Positions 1 through 10,632 of a stretch of 64,000 nucleotides of DNA are shown here, one piece after another. The notes under the pieces are model-generated. The model saw only the letters and a list, made by a program, of their open reading frames with translations, was not told where the DNA came from and did not search any database. A program made the position numbers and the translations under genes. The first letter of the stretch is position 1. The number at the start of each line of letters is the position of its first letter. The stretch spans positions 2,867,501 through 2,931,500 of the forward strand of contig JAUIMM010000088.1 in NCBI GenBank assembly GCA_031769625.1. Reading direction: 5' to 3'. The stretch comes from Taudactylus pleione. Lineage: Eukaryota > Chordata > Amphibia > Anura > Myobatrachidae.

Positions 1-301
1 GAAAAGAATAGCTGACAGATGTGCTTTGCTCTTGTAGACAGTGGACCTACACAAAGCAGTTTAATTGGGGGCAATTCAGTTGTTTTTGTGCAGCGATCTC
101 CCGTCACATTAGACAGGGCAATATTCAATTGCTTTGTGCCGGCAGGTGTTCATTACTTTTCATGCATGTCGCGCCCAGTGCACCCATCTAAAGGTAGAAT
201 GTGGATAATGGAAGAAAAGGCACATTCTAGTGCAGTAATATATCGTGTAAGTACCTGTGTACCAATGGGCAAGTGAATGAGAACTTGCCTGTTTTATTGG
301 G

Positions 302-1060
302 ATGTAGTCCGGAAGCCCGACGGTCTAAATGCCGACCGCCGGCTTCCAGACACTCTAATCCCAACGTGGTACTCATTGGGCACGATTTAATTCAGCGCGA
401 TATAAATAGCGCCGGGAGATAGCTCCCGGAGCTATTCAATTCATCGCGCTGTTAGGTCGGGGAAGGCTCGTTATCGCGCCTTAAACAGGGTTTTTAGGCG
501 TGATAACGGGCATTCCCCGACCTAACTTCCCGGCGCGAGGCTGTTTTCCCGGCGCTAAGGGCAGAAAACAGCCTCGCGCCGGGACTTTTGTCGGATTTCT
601 TCTCTCATCCCCGGAGGGATGAGAGAAGAAATCATTAGTCAGACTTGTCAGCGCGGTGTATTGAATAGCTCCGGGAGCTCACTCCCGTAGCTATTTACAT
701 CGCGCTGAATAGAATCGAGCCCATTAACCAGACGCCAGAAGACCGACGCTCGGCATACCGAACGAAGGCTAGCCGGGGCGGAGGGGAAGGTTAGGTTTAG
801 GGCTTCCGGGGGGACTGAGGTTTAGGGTTAGGCTAGGGGAGGGGGTGGGGGGGAGGGGTTAGGCACTGCCCCAGGGAACTTAGGTTTAGGCAGTGGGGAA
901 GGGGGAGTTAGGTTTAGGCACTGGGGGGGAGCTTAGTGTTAGGCACTACTAAGGGAGGGTTAGGGTAGGGAATTAGGTTAGCGATTCTTACCTTAGGACG
1001 ATCGGGATTTTCACCCTTTCCGGGCAGCCGCTGTCGGGATTTGTCCGGCGGTAATACCAC
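302..1060 (+). repeat. GGTTAGG-rich repeat, copy 1 (interrupted)
   Basis: The left part has the GAAGCCCGACGG / CCGGCTTCC arms shared with the copies near 3750 and 23660. The right part (about 780-990) is a G-rich tract of degenerate GGTTAGG / GGTTTAGGCACTG units, followed by cttaccttaggacgatcggg. A fold-back element (376-724) is inserted in the middle. No coding potential. Confidence 0.6.
376..724. mobile_element. Fold-back element with three internal hairpins
   Basis: The outer arms (TTGGGCACGATTTAATTCAG at 376 and the complement ending near 724) enclose three successive inverted repeats. These lie at 451-526 (GTTAGGTCGGGGAA arms), 529-583 (CCCGGCGCGAGGCTGTTTTC arms) and 594-633 (an 18-bp perfect stem with a 4-base loop). 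It has no coding capacity. It is probably a non-autonomous DNA element inserted into the GGTTAGG-type repeat; the superfamily is unknown. Confidence 0.65.
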
Positions 1061-2031
1061 CCCCTTTTTATTGTCTTCTCGTGTCAGTGTTCTTGGATAA
1101 AGATGTAACCCTGATTTAGGACCAATAATGAATAACAGATGCAGGGTTCAAGATTCCGTGAGCAACCATGTTCTTGCACTGAAATGTGCACAGCCAAACG
1201 TTGCAGTATGTTCAGCAACATATTCCTGACTACTGAATCACAACCCATGGTGTGGTATATTTATTACTAACATTAATATAACCAAAAAAGTGTAAGAGAA
1301 ATTAAACCAGTTAAGCATAGTGCACCAAGTTTTGGAGCCTATTCTGCAATGGCAGGTCCTTTCACTGGTTCAGTCACAGTTCCCAGTCATCTGTAAATCT
1401 GGTGCGCAGTTTTTTAGAAAATGCTAGATAGTGCTCCTTATGCAATCCTCCAGGCTAAAAGAGTTTGTAGAACTTCATCAGTAAGTATAAGTTTAATAAA
1501 GTGACATTTGGGAATTATTTAATGTACCATTCACTGATTGCACTCCAATTGGGGTTTAGTTGCGCACGATGGACGTGATGTGCCATTCCAGAACGGAACA
1601 TTGCACCCACTGGCATTGCAGGTTTTTCCTCGCACCCCAGAGTTGCAAAGGAATACTTGCGATGTCTGCCCTATTGCACATGCCCCATTGGACAGAAATC
1701 CTGACTGTATTTACTAACAGACATCACTTCCTCAAACTTGACAGTACTCTTATCTTTATATTATTTATGTGGGTAGTGGAGCTGCGCATGTTTCAGCTGG
1801 TTGATATTTTTATCCATAAATGCTAAATTGTTCCCCAACTACAGAATATTTCCAAATCCGCCTGCCAAGTGCTCAATTAGGGTGCAGGGGTTTATTATTT
1901 TGTTTATTATTTAAACTACTACAGCGTGGTTGTCATCTGCAACAATTCCTTTCAATTTGAAATAGGGTGGGCAAAAAAAATGTAGCATAACATCAGCTTG
2001 TAGCGGAGTCTCATACGTTTATATATAAATA
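1061..2031. other. Unassigned intron-1 sequence
   Basis: AT-rich single-copy-looking sequence. I see no conserved open frame, exon, RNA gene or terminal inverted repeat that I can support. Confidence 0.4.
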
Positions 2032-3270
2032 CTAGCTGATGTGCCCGGTTTCACCCAGGCAGGCCTCGATATTTACTAATTCCATCATCTCATTTTAACG
2101 TAATGTATATGCTTAGTTCATTTTATGCCTCTGGGGTAAAGGAGCGTGGTAGTATCCATTTAAATTTTTTTTATTTTTTTTTAAATATGAATGAATTGAA
2201 GGTGAGTTATAAGACTATGGTGGTTCTCTCCTCAGGTTCTAGGGTCACCAGGTTACTGGGTGAGCTCACTCTGGATCAGGCCATGTAGAACTGTCCATGT
2301 GAGAAGCAGTCCTCCCTCAATCAATTCCTGCCACCTTCAGCAACTGCCCCTGGGACTTGTTGATGGTCACTGTAAGGCAGACCTTGAGGGAGAACTGCAG
2401 CCTCTTGAACTCAAAGGGGTACTCTGATAGTATGAGTGGTGTGAACATCCACTTCCCCCGAGCACCGCCGGTAAACACTGTAGCATCGACGTTCCTGTGG
2501 AGGGCCTTTACTATCAGCCTGGTGCCATTGCAGAGTTTGTGCGAGCTGAGGTTCCACAGCAACATCACTCCCCCACTTTGAAGAGAAGCTTGTGGGCTGG
2601 GAGGCCAGGAGGGTTGGGGGCGTTTACTAACTCCACGGGGTAGTGGACCGTGTCATCCATTTACACTACTGAGTCCACAGACCTGTACTCCTTTTCTGCC
2701 CCTTCGAATGACTGAAGTAGAATGTCATTAATGATGGTAGCAGTGTCATTCTTGGGGCTCAAAATGGAACGTTCGCACAACCAGTCTATGGACTTTTTTT
2801 GGAATATCGGAATATCCTGGCTGTGCCTAGGCTTGCAGGCATGGTCACCCTTCCTTTGGACTCTGGATACTCTCCACCCCCTATTTTGAGTAAGAGTTCG
2901 GAAAATTGTCCAGCGGAGACACCGCCCTTCTGGTGGACCCTCATGTCATTCCAGAGAATGAATTTCCACATGAGCCACAGATATAACACATTGACACATG
3001 CCTTAACTTCGCCAGCTTGAGTTCTTCTCGATTCTACTGGCAGAGTGAACACCCCCCCCCCCCCCCCATCACTGTATCGTTGCCCGTCTTTGAGGGTTCT
3101 ACTCAGTGCCTCAAAAAAACCCTTGTCTGCCATGGTACCCTCGTCCCAGACAATGAGCTTACAGTCCCGCAGAACTTGGGCCATGTTGCTTTGTCACCCA
3201 ATGACCTCGGTCGAGAGGAAACATTTTACCCCTTATTACCTCCTTAGGAGTCAAAAAATCCCTGCTTAGT
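2032..3270 (-). pseudogene. Decayed Helitron: helicase fragments and 3' terminus
   Basis: On the - strand, 3184-2786 encodes a Pif1-type helicase region (LIVWDEGTMADKG, NDMRVHQKGGVSAG) and 2568-2317 the helicase C-terminus (KLCNGTRLIVKALHRN, VTINKSQGQ). The stretch between is recognisable but broken by a stop. The element ends at 2032 in CTAG, the Helitron CTRR terminus. It is preceded by a 7-bp hairpin (TGCCTGG, loop GTGAAA, CCGGGCA) 10 bases before the end, next to a T as expected for A/T insertion. Helitrons move by rolling-circle replication. The Rep domain and 5' end are missing, so this is a dead 3' fragment. Confidence 0.85.
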
Positions 3271-3356
3271 GGGTGCTTAGGTCATGGAAGGAATATACTC
3301 CCTGAATTTTCATTTTTCTAGGTCAAGGGGTTTGGGCTGGGCATTGATGAGACAGT

Positions 3357-3625
3357 GGGGCAATTCAATTATTTTTAAGATGGCTATTTGTTTTGCGTGT
3401 CCGACGGAGCAATTCAATTGGTGCTCCGCGATAAACGCCGGCCCCGGAGGGTGCGAGTAAAAAACGTGCGATAAACCTGTGGTTAGGGCACCTGAACAGC
3501 AGTTTGGGTGCCCTAACCATGACTTTAGATGGGTTTAGCCTAAATCTGGTCTAATTGGGTGTGAAACACCAACTGCATTTTAATTTGGTGTGAAGACCGT
3601 GATAAACAATTGAATTGCAACACTG
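3357..3625. repeat. Short inverted-repeat element (CAATTCAATT ends)
   Basis: Begins GGGGCAATTCAATTATTT and ends with the complement AACAATTGAATTGC. A related element lies at 5631-5934, and a third partial copy may start near 66. Non-coding; a miniature inverted-repeat element of unknown superfamily. Confidence 0.45.
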
Positions 3626-3749
3626 GGCGCACATTCATTATCGAAGTAGTGTCTGACTAGCACTGCATAATGCTGTGGCACTATTTGAATACTAGAAACG
3701 TCGTGAGAAGCAATGCAGTTGCAAGTCTACTATGTGTTAGCACAGGGGT

Positions 3750-4260
3750 ATGCAGTCGGGAAACCAGCTGCCTTAATACCGACAGCCGGCTTCCCGGCTG
3801 CTTTATCCCGGCGTGGGATAAATGACCGGCGTCTATATCTATATCTAGACGCCTGTCATTTACCCGACGCCAGGAGACCGGCGCCCGGCATCCCTATCGA
3901 AGGAATGCCGGGCGCTGCGAGCGGACAGCCGTGCGCGGGGGATGGTGGTGGTTAGATTTAGAGCACCCGGGGGGGACTTGGGGTTAGGCACCCCACCCTG
4001 GGAGGGACTTAGGTTTAGGCAGTGGGGAGGGGGAGGGGTTAGGCACTTACATGAGGGATTAGTGTTGGGCACTTGGGGAGGAGGTTAGGGTTAGGGACCC
4101 CTAAGGGGGGTTAGGGGGTTAGGTTAGTTTATACTTACATTAGGGATGATCGGGATTTCCAGCGCTGTCGGGCTTCCGCTGCCGGGCTCTGCTGATCTGT
4201 CGGGCTGCCGGGAATCGAACTACCGGCCATGCGGCAGCCGGGATTCCATGGGGATGAGAT
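3750..4260 (+). repeat. GGTTAGG-rich repeat, copy 2
   Basis: The left arm has CCGACAGCCGGCTTCCCGG and a palindrome (GACGCCTGTCATTTACCCG matched by ATAAATGACCGGCGTC). A G-rich tract at about 3940-4120 has units of GGTTAGG/GGTTTAGG spaced by CACCCC or CACTTG. The right part (ttagggatgatcgggatttcc) matches copies 1 and 3. Non-coding. Confidence 0.6.
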
Positions 4261-5630
4261 GCAGCCACCCCAGTGTAAACCATACTGTCCTGTCTTATGG
4301 GCTTGCATTGTATGCAGTAGGACTGTATACTGTTTATACTAAGTTATGTTGCCCTTTTCTAATCCTCCCTGGTTCCTGTAAAAGTTACTGCTGGCTTTTA
4401 GATTTGATTTACTCCTCATTGCAAAATGTTGTCCCACGAGAATATTTGGGAAAGCTGAATTCCTTCACAGTTTTTTGTATTCAATTGTAGAAGTCAATTT
4501 CTGTTTGTTTCCTAAATGCACATGCTCCTTGAAATTGATGTGAACTGGTAGATGGAAAAATCCTATTAATTGCAATTAGCGTTTTCCCCGCGCTATGTTT
4601 CTGGTTCCACCCGGCAATATTTCCCTGCCGCCTGGAACTGTGACACGGCCGAAAGTCGCGCTGCACTGATGTTTCATATAGAAAGCTCATCAGCTCTGTG
4701 TGACTTATTGCCTGCGTCACAGTGCAGCTCAATGCTCTGAGCTGCCCTTGCCAGAAGGAGAATGCTGGCTGCCCACTCTACCTCGACCTACCGTGCACTG
4801 GAGTATTCAAGCCTACCCCACTCCTATCCAGTGCCCGCCTAACAGTAAGCGAGATGCCGGATGGGGGGGAATACCTGATGAGTTGCTACTTACCAGCTGT
4901 GATAGTGTTCAGTCCGTCTCCTCAGTCCACTACCCATATAAGTTTGTGTGCGTATACTGTTAAATTACATTAATTTAGTATTTTCGTTTGATTAAACGCA
5001 TTTTAGTATCTGGTGGAAATGAAAGTATTGCTTCCCAGGCAGATCATGTAATCTGTAAATCGACATCATTTTTTAACTTTTAGTTGTTTCTTCATGTCCT
5101 ACTTTTATCTCGTGCCTGTTCTTGCAGGCCCCATCCTTTGCAGTTGTGTACATGACCACACAACGAAATTGTGCCAGCCAGAAGCTTGGTCCTCTTATGT
5201 TTAATGTGACTTGAGCGTGCAGGGTAAATGTTTGCTTTTGTGCCATCTGTGGATTGGGGACTCCATCTGCAGCACTAGAATTTTTTTTATTTATTTATTT
5301 TTTGGGTACCATAACTGTTAGTGTGAAATATTGTTAACCAACTTTTTGGTGTCCCAGTACAAGAGCACACGAACACTGGGGTTCCAGAGTACAAACCACA
5401 GCCAGTGAACCTCTTTGACTTTAGGGTTCTGAAAAACCATAAACTTTTCAGGTCTGATGGCTTCAGGTGCAAAGTATGGAAACGACACACACTGTGACTC
5501 TGTAATGTTAAATGCTGGGTGCTGTTTGTATGTTTCATACTAGTATATATCGGTCACTGCTGTGTAATGTCAGTTGTTATGTCTTGCTGTGCATATGTCA
5601 TGCTTGGTTAATCATAATGGGGGAACATAA

Positions 5631-5934
5631 AGGAGGGAATTCAGTTGTTTGTTTTTGGCATTTATCAGATCATTTAATTTGTTTGTCTGATAGACTCCCA
5701 TTAGCTGCGGCAGACACAATTGTTTTTCTCGCAGCCTCCTGAGGTGCGAGAAAATGTGTGCGAAGTCCGTCGTTTGGGCGCCAAAGTTAGGAATTTAGCC
5801 ATTTTGAGCGTCTAAACCTGGTGCTTCTGGGCACTTTAAACACTAATGGGCGTCTATCGGAGAAACTATTTAATTGCTCTAAGAGACACCCATTAGATAA
5901 GACGCCCAAAAAAACCAATTGAATTCCCCCCCTT
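5631..5934. repeat. Short inverted-repeat element (AATTCAGTTG ends)
   Basis: Left end GGAGGGAATTCAGTTG, right end CCAATTGAATTCCCCCCC, with internal symmetric GGGCG-containing segments. Same family as 3357-3625. Non-coding. Confidence 0.45.
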
Positions 5935-6142
5935 ACTGTTCTATAGGTAATTGTACCAATTGGATTCCTTTTATTTTTTGAATTGCACTAGAAAAGTAGA
6001 CCATTTGATACCAACAACAGCACTAATTCTAATCTACATGAGAGAGGGGAGAATAGTGGTGGTGAAGGTTTTCTGTGGCAAATTGAATTAAATAATTTTT
6101 AAGAAAACCGATATATGTATATAAAAAGCAGTATATTTTATA

Positions 6143-6200
6143 CTAGCTGGGATATCCGGCGTTACTCTGGTTAAAGACTGATCCCCGAAGTACACCTGCA
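6143..6200 (-). repeat. Possible second Helitron 3' end
   Basis: CTAGCTGGGATATCCGG resembles the 3' terminus at 2032 (CTAGCTGATGTGCCCGG): CTAG end, then a short imperfect hairpin. No helicase remnant is visible, so at most a short non-autonomous or truncated copy. Confidence 0.3.
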
Positions 6201-6302
6201 GCCTTTATTTGTTTACATTATCCGCGCCTGCATGCGATCATGCGTGACCTGTTATGCATGTATGTTTCAATAACAATTTTTCGGTTCTTGGGAGCCACAA
6301 AA

Positions 6303-6637
6303 GGTACGTATCCACTAGGCGATTAAAATGAGCAATTGACGGATTACGACATCGTTATTGTTCAATCGCTCATTAATCATTCATATATCGTGCATTAAAA
6401 TGTCGCAAACGACCAGTGATGCGCGCTCCCGCTGGTCGTTTATGACATGCAGGCCAACCTGTCGATATGGACTGGTTGTGCATGTTCGGGCGATGAGGGA
6501 GGGAGTGCCTGCACTGAGTGACATCTTGTTCAGTGTGGGCACATTCTCCACTGCACAGGATGATGAACGATTGCACGATTACAATGTTGTAATGGTGCAG
6601 TCATTCCACTCTCGTGTAGTGGATACACAACTTTAAT
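6303..6637. repeat. Palindromic element with GTATCCACTAGGCGATT ends
   Basis: The left end GGTACGTATCCACTAGGCGA is answered by TCGTGTAGTGGATACACAAC at the right end. The interior has repeated CGATTGAC/CGTTATTG words. Related ends (GTACACACTAGGCGATG, GTACACACTGGACGATT) occur at 20780-21276 and 28446-28680, defining a family. Non-coding. Confidence 0.5.
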
Positions 6638-6902
6638 GCTTGGATATATAGGATTCATTAAAACCTCATACTTGTATTTGACTAAGATTTACAGCAGTTT
6701 TCCCAGCCAGTTTTGTTTGCTAGTTTTGTGGCCCGCCAGTCTTCCTGACTTGTTGGAATGTAGGCATTATATTGTTAGTTCATTAAATTATTCGAATAGT
6801 GGCTCTCCACTCCAACCCTCAGGTACCCCCAATAATTCATGCTTTGAGGGTTGTCGTCTGTGGATGCAGGTGGGAGAATTAGTGACCCAGCAAAATAGAT
6901 TA

Positions 6903-7200
6903 TAGTGTTCACTCTAGGTCCGGCGCCAGCAGGGTGTCGGACCTAGAGAAAGGCGCGCGTCTGAAAAGGAAGCTTGTCTTTATAACATGTCCCCTTTCCG
7001 TCACTCTTGGGGGCACGCCCGGCACTTAATGGGTGCCGGGCAGCCCCCAAGCGCGAATGGATGCCGGGCACATAAGCAGGGTGCTTTCTGCCCTTTAGAA
7101 ATAGGGCAGAATGCGGCGCCCCTGTGAAACAGCCTTTCTTAAGTCCCGTGTCGGGCTTTCCACCATCTGGTTTTCAGACTGGCAGCATGCCATCCGCCGG
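6903..7200. repeat. GC-rich dispersed repeat (TAGTGTTCACTCTAG end)
   Basis: Begins TAGTGTTCACTCTAGGTCC. It contains CTTGGGGGCACGCCCGGCAC, AAGCCCCGG-type blocks and GGGCAGAATGCGGCGCCC, in the reverse order and strand of the element at 33345-33742. Same family, diverged. Non-coding. Confidence 0.45.
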
Positions 7201-8950
7201 TCTGCTAACTACATCCCCTTATTAGCGCTACCCACTTTTGAATTCTCATTGATTGGGGGGGGTTTAATACATAGTTTTTCAAAAGATTAACTATTTTGTC
7301 TTTATTTACATTTTTAATTATTACATCAGGCTTGTATTTCTGCCATATTTTGTCCACATAAAAAAGCAGCCTGCCCATTTTGTCCTTTCCTTGATGGACA
7401 GACCTAAAATACACAGTTGGGAGCAAAGCAAAAATAAATAAATAAAAGTAACTTTGCACCTGGACTAGCCATATTACAATGTAAGATGCATTACATTTTT
7501 TGCATGCACTTTCTGCTTTTGTATGTAGCCCACCACTTTTAGACCTCTTTAGTTTTACACTGCAAACTACATTTGAGTTTGGGCACAATGTAAATCTCGC
7601 TGCGCGTTTTAAATCTGCTCCGCCTGCAGTGCAATATGTTTTTGCCAGGGTGCAAACTTGCTCCTTTTTTTTTTTTGCTTTGCTCTGTATCATGCCCATA
7701 ATGTGCTATTTATCTGTCCAACATTGGGTATACATGAGGAATAAACACAACTGTAAATGAGTATAATAAAGCACCTAACAAACACTTATGTACGTGGAAG
7801 AAACCCCACCACTATGCACACATCCCCTTAGCTGGTTAATTGTGTGGTCCCAATAAGCTCCCTTACCAGACAGACACTGCCACATAACTGTTTGCATTGC
7901 TGTTACAAAGTAATAAAATGCAGTAAATACAGTATTTGCTGATGTAACTTGTATGTTTTATGCTGTCACTATTTATATTAGTACCTATTACATCCCTCCC
8001 ATGTTTTTCACAACACTTACTCATGGGTATTTGCCCTTTGACTGATCCTGTCCATTTCCTTGTTAAGTGAAGATTTATCTTGCACACAGAAGGGGCCTGA
8101 GTTTTCTGAGCTGAAGCCACATTTGTGAGAACACAGCCTATAACTTCACTAGGAACTGATGCACAATAGTGACATTCTTACACGTTTCTCTGGAAAGGTT
8201 TAGAAAAACCTAGTTTTTGTATCATTGCTTCCTATTTTAGAAATAAATTGGTAAAGTCCTTTGTATTGCAGCCAAACAGACCAGTCGTCTCCTGTTCTTC
8301 TCCCTCTGTGTAGCCCTGCCCTCTGTTCATGTTATTCCTTTTGCTTCCTGCCCTGTTCCATTCTTTCATTCTGCTGACACCAGCAAATTGCACCTTCCAA
8401 ATTTACATAGGCAATTATCTAATGTCCCAGATTACAATACTTCCGTAAAGAGCCAAATCTAATTAGCTCAGTATACTTCAGCGTATCTAAGGTCTCCATT
8501 AGCTAAAGTAAATTTACTGGTTATCTTTACTAAAGATTTTCCTTGGGAAAAAAAAGCAAAAATAGAATAAAATTATACCCAAAGACAAGGCATAAGTAAA
8601 CAAGTATGCACTGTGGCCTCAGTTTATTGGTGGTTCATTTTATAGAAGGGTGGGGATCAACCACACACCCCTAGTATCTATGCTGTATACAGATTTCTTT
8701 CAGCTGTTTTTTGTATTCATATTCCAGGCCTGCTGACTGGCGTCTGTTGTGTGCATTAATACTTTGTTTCCCCTGTAGGTTCTATTGTGTGACCTCTTTT
8801 AAGACCTATGTACACTTTCATCTAAACAAAAATAGTTTTGTAAATTAACTCCTTACGTGTTCTACTAGCTGCCTTTACTAGGGCATCCTGTGGTTGCCGT
8901 GGACAACCTTATGTTGCAAGCCAGGCTGAATTAAGTTTTGTCCCTCTCTT
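7201..8950. other. Unassigned intron-1 sequence
   Basis: A 164-codon open frame on the - strand (7699-7205) has a Lys-rich, low-complexity character and no domain I recognise; it starts in a poly-A/T tract. I read the stretch as old repeat or intron sequence without a supported gene. Confidence 0.4.
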
Positions 8951-9059
8951 ATACCCCTTTTCCACCTAAATTCCGGGTCTGACCCGGAGTTGGAACAAAG
9001 TTCCTATCCGGATCAGACGCAGAATTTTGCCGGCGCCGACTCTGGATATTTTAGCATAT

Positions 9060-9490
9060 TATTTTTGAAAATACAGATGTGTCCACATACATCTATCCTC
9101 CGTGTGCTATAAGTCGCACTACACGTAACGCGGGAGATCCGTGTGACTCTGTAGCGCCAGGCGTCTTTCCATGTGACTTGTCAAATTCGTCTTATTCGCA
9201 CAATGATGCAAATAGAATGCATTAGCAGCTTCTGCTGATTAAAATGATATGCGGCATGCCTATGTTCTGCCGGTGTATCCGCATGCTTTGCACCCGCACA
9301 GAGAACATAGGCATGCTGCGTATCATTTTAATCAGCAGAAGCTGCTTGTGCGTTCTGTTCACATTGCTGTGTGAATAAGACTCATTTGACGGAAAGACGC
9401 TCTGCGCTACTAACTCATGCCACGGCATGGCGCATCTAGAAGGGCTGTTTTAAGCTGCAAGGTGGCTAGATGTATAAGGACAACATCTGT
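9060..9490. repeat. Palindromic element with a 45-bp-arm hairpin
   Basis: Outer ends AATACAGATGTGTCC (about 9070) and GGACAACATCTGTAT (about 9478) are inverted. Inside, 9226-9271 and 9301-9347 are near-perfect inverted arms (AGCAGCTTCTGCTGATTAAA and its complement) with a 30-base spacer. A related copy is at 42380-42745. Non-coding. Confidence 0.55.
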
Positions 9491-9543
9491 ATGCTTGTTG
9501 GTATGATATAATGGTTTAACATTATAATTAGTTATGGTTTCCT

Positions 9544-9700
9544 TTTTCTACTTCAGGGTCCATAGGGTATCCACAGGATACCTTGGGGTATAGGTGTGAC
9601 GTCAGTCGCAGGGCACCAAAGAGTTAAGCTTTCAGCCTCCCAGGATGCACTAGGTCCCCCTCCTATACCCCGCCCCCGGGCCAAGGCACCTCAGTTTAGT
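9544..9700 (+). repeat. DIRS-A left inverted terminal repeat
   Basis: From TTTTCTACTTCAGGGTCCAT through GGGCCAAGGCACCTCAGTTT. It is the inverse of the right repeat at 15222-15410 with few mismatches, and its outer 40 bases are repeated inverted at 14965-15005. Confidence 0.9.
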
Positions 9701-10632
9701 TTGGTGCCCGGCCGGAGTCGGGTGCACCTGTTGGAGTGGGGGCTAGAAGAGCCCCTGAAGCTTTTTCTTCATGCAGCTGTGGCTGCACATCTGGATGAAC
9801 AGCATGGACAGTCAGTCCTGACGTCCATGCTGTCTTCCCTACACCCGCCGGTACCAGAACGCCGGTACTGATCCGGGGATGCTGGTGGGCGTCTGGGGTC
9901 ACAGCTAGCGGTGACCCCAGATGCTCCGGACCATGGCCGGATTCAAGGGGGACAGAGGTAAGCAGCGGGGTCCCGCGGTGGGTCCCCGCTGATCACATGG
10001 TCCTAAGTCCCCAGGCAGGGGGCTCCCTGGGGACTGGCTGCAGCGTGGAGCCAGGCGACCAACCTGCGCTTCCACTACCCCCTGGGACAGCGGACCGCAG
10101 CAGAGCGGTAGCGCTGCTGCGTCCCATGGGTTAAATGCATGCCAGGGGAGCGCGCTTTCCCTGTCTCACAGCCGGCGCCTCCCCCGCTGCACACAGCCCT
10201 CTCTGCACTGTGCTGACTGGTCCTGTGTCAGCGCTCCTCCCCCAGGCCAGCTTCTCTCTGCTCCTCGGCGGCCATCTTCTCTGCAACGCATGGTGAATGC
10301 TGCTGGAAGCCTGGAAGGAAGAATCGTGGTCTGGGTCCCCCCGCATACCTCTCCTCCGCTGTGGCTCAGGTCTGTGTATGCAGCGCTGTGTCCTACCAGG
10401 CCCTGTGTCTGTGTAGTTGAGTGATCAGCGCTGTTAGTGCAGGAATTGTTATTTCTCTGCATTGTATGTGACTGTGCTAGCGCTGCTGCCTGTAACTTTA
10501 TCTTCTCAAAACTGTCAGCTTTATTACTGTCCCTGTTCTTTCTGCTAAAGCCCTTGCAGTGCGGTGCTGCAGGGTGGTCTCTCGCCTATTTAATACTTAA
10601 TTGGTGAGAGAGGTCACATACGTGGTGCCATC

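Noticed and set aside
3860..4072. True interstitial telomeric repeat
   Set aside because: Units are GGTTAGG-like but irregular and interrupted by C-rich spacers, and the block is part of a dispersed repeat with shared arms.
7205..7699. 164-codon frame on the - strand as a gene
   Set aside because: Starts in a poly-A tract, has no recognisable domain, and has no supporting splice or neighbour evidence.
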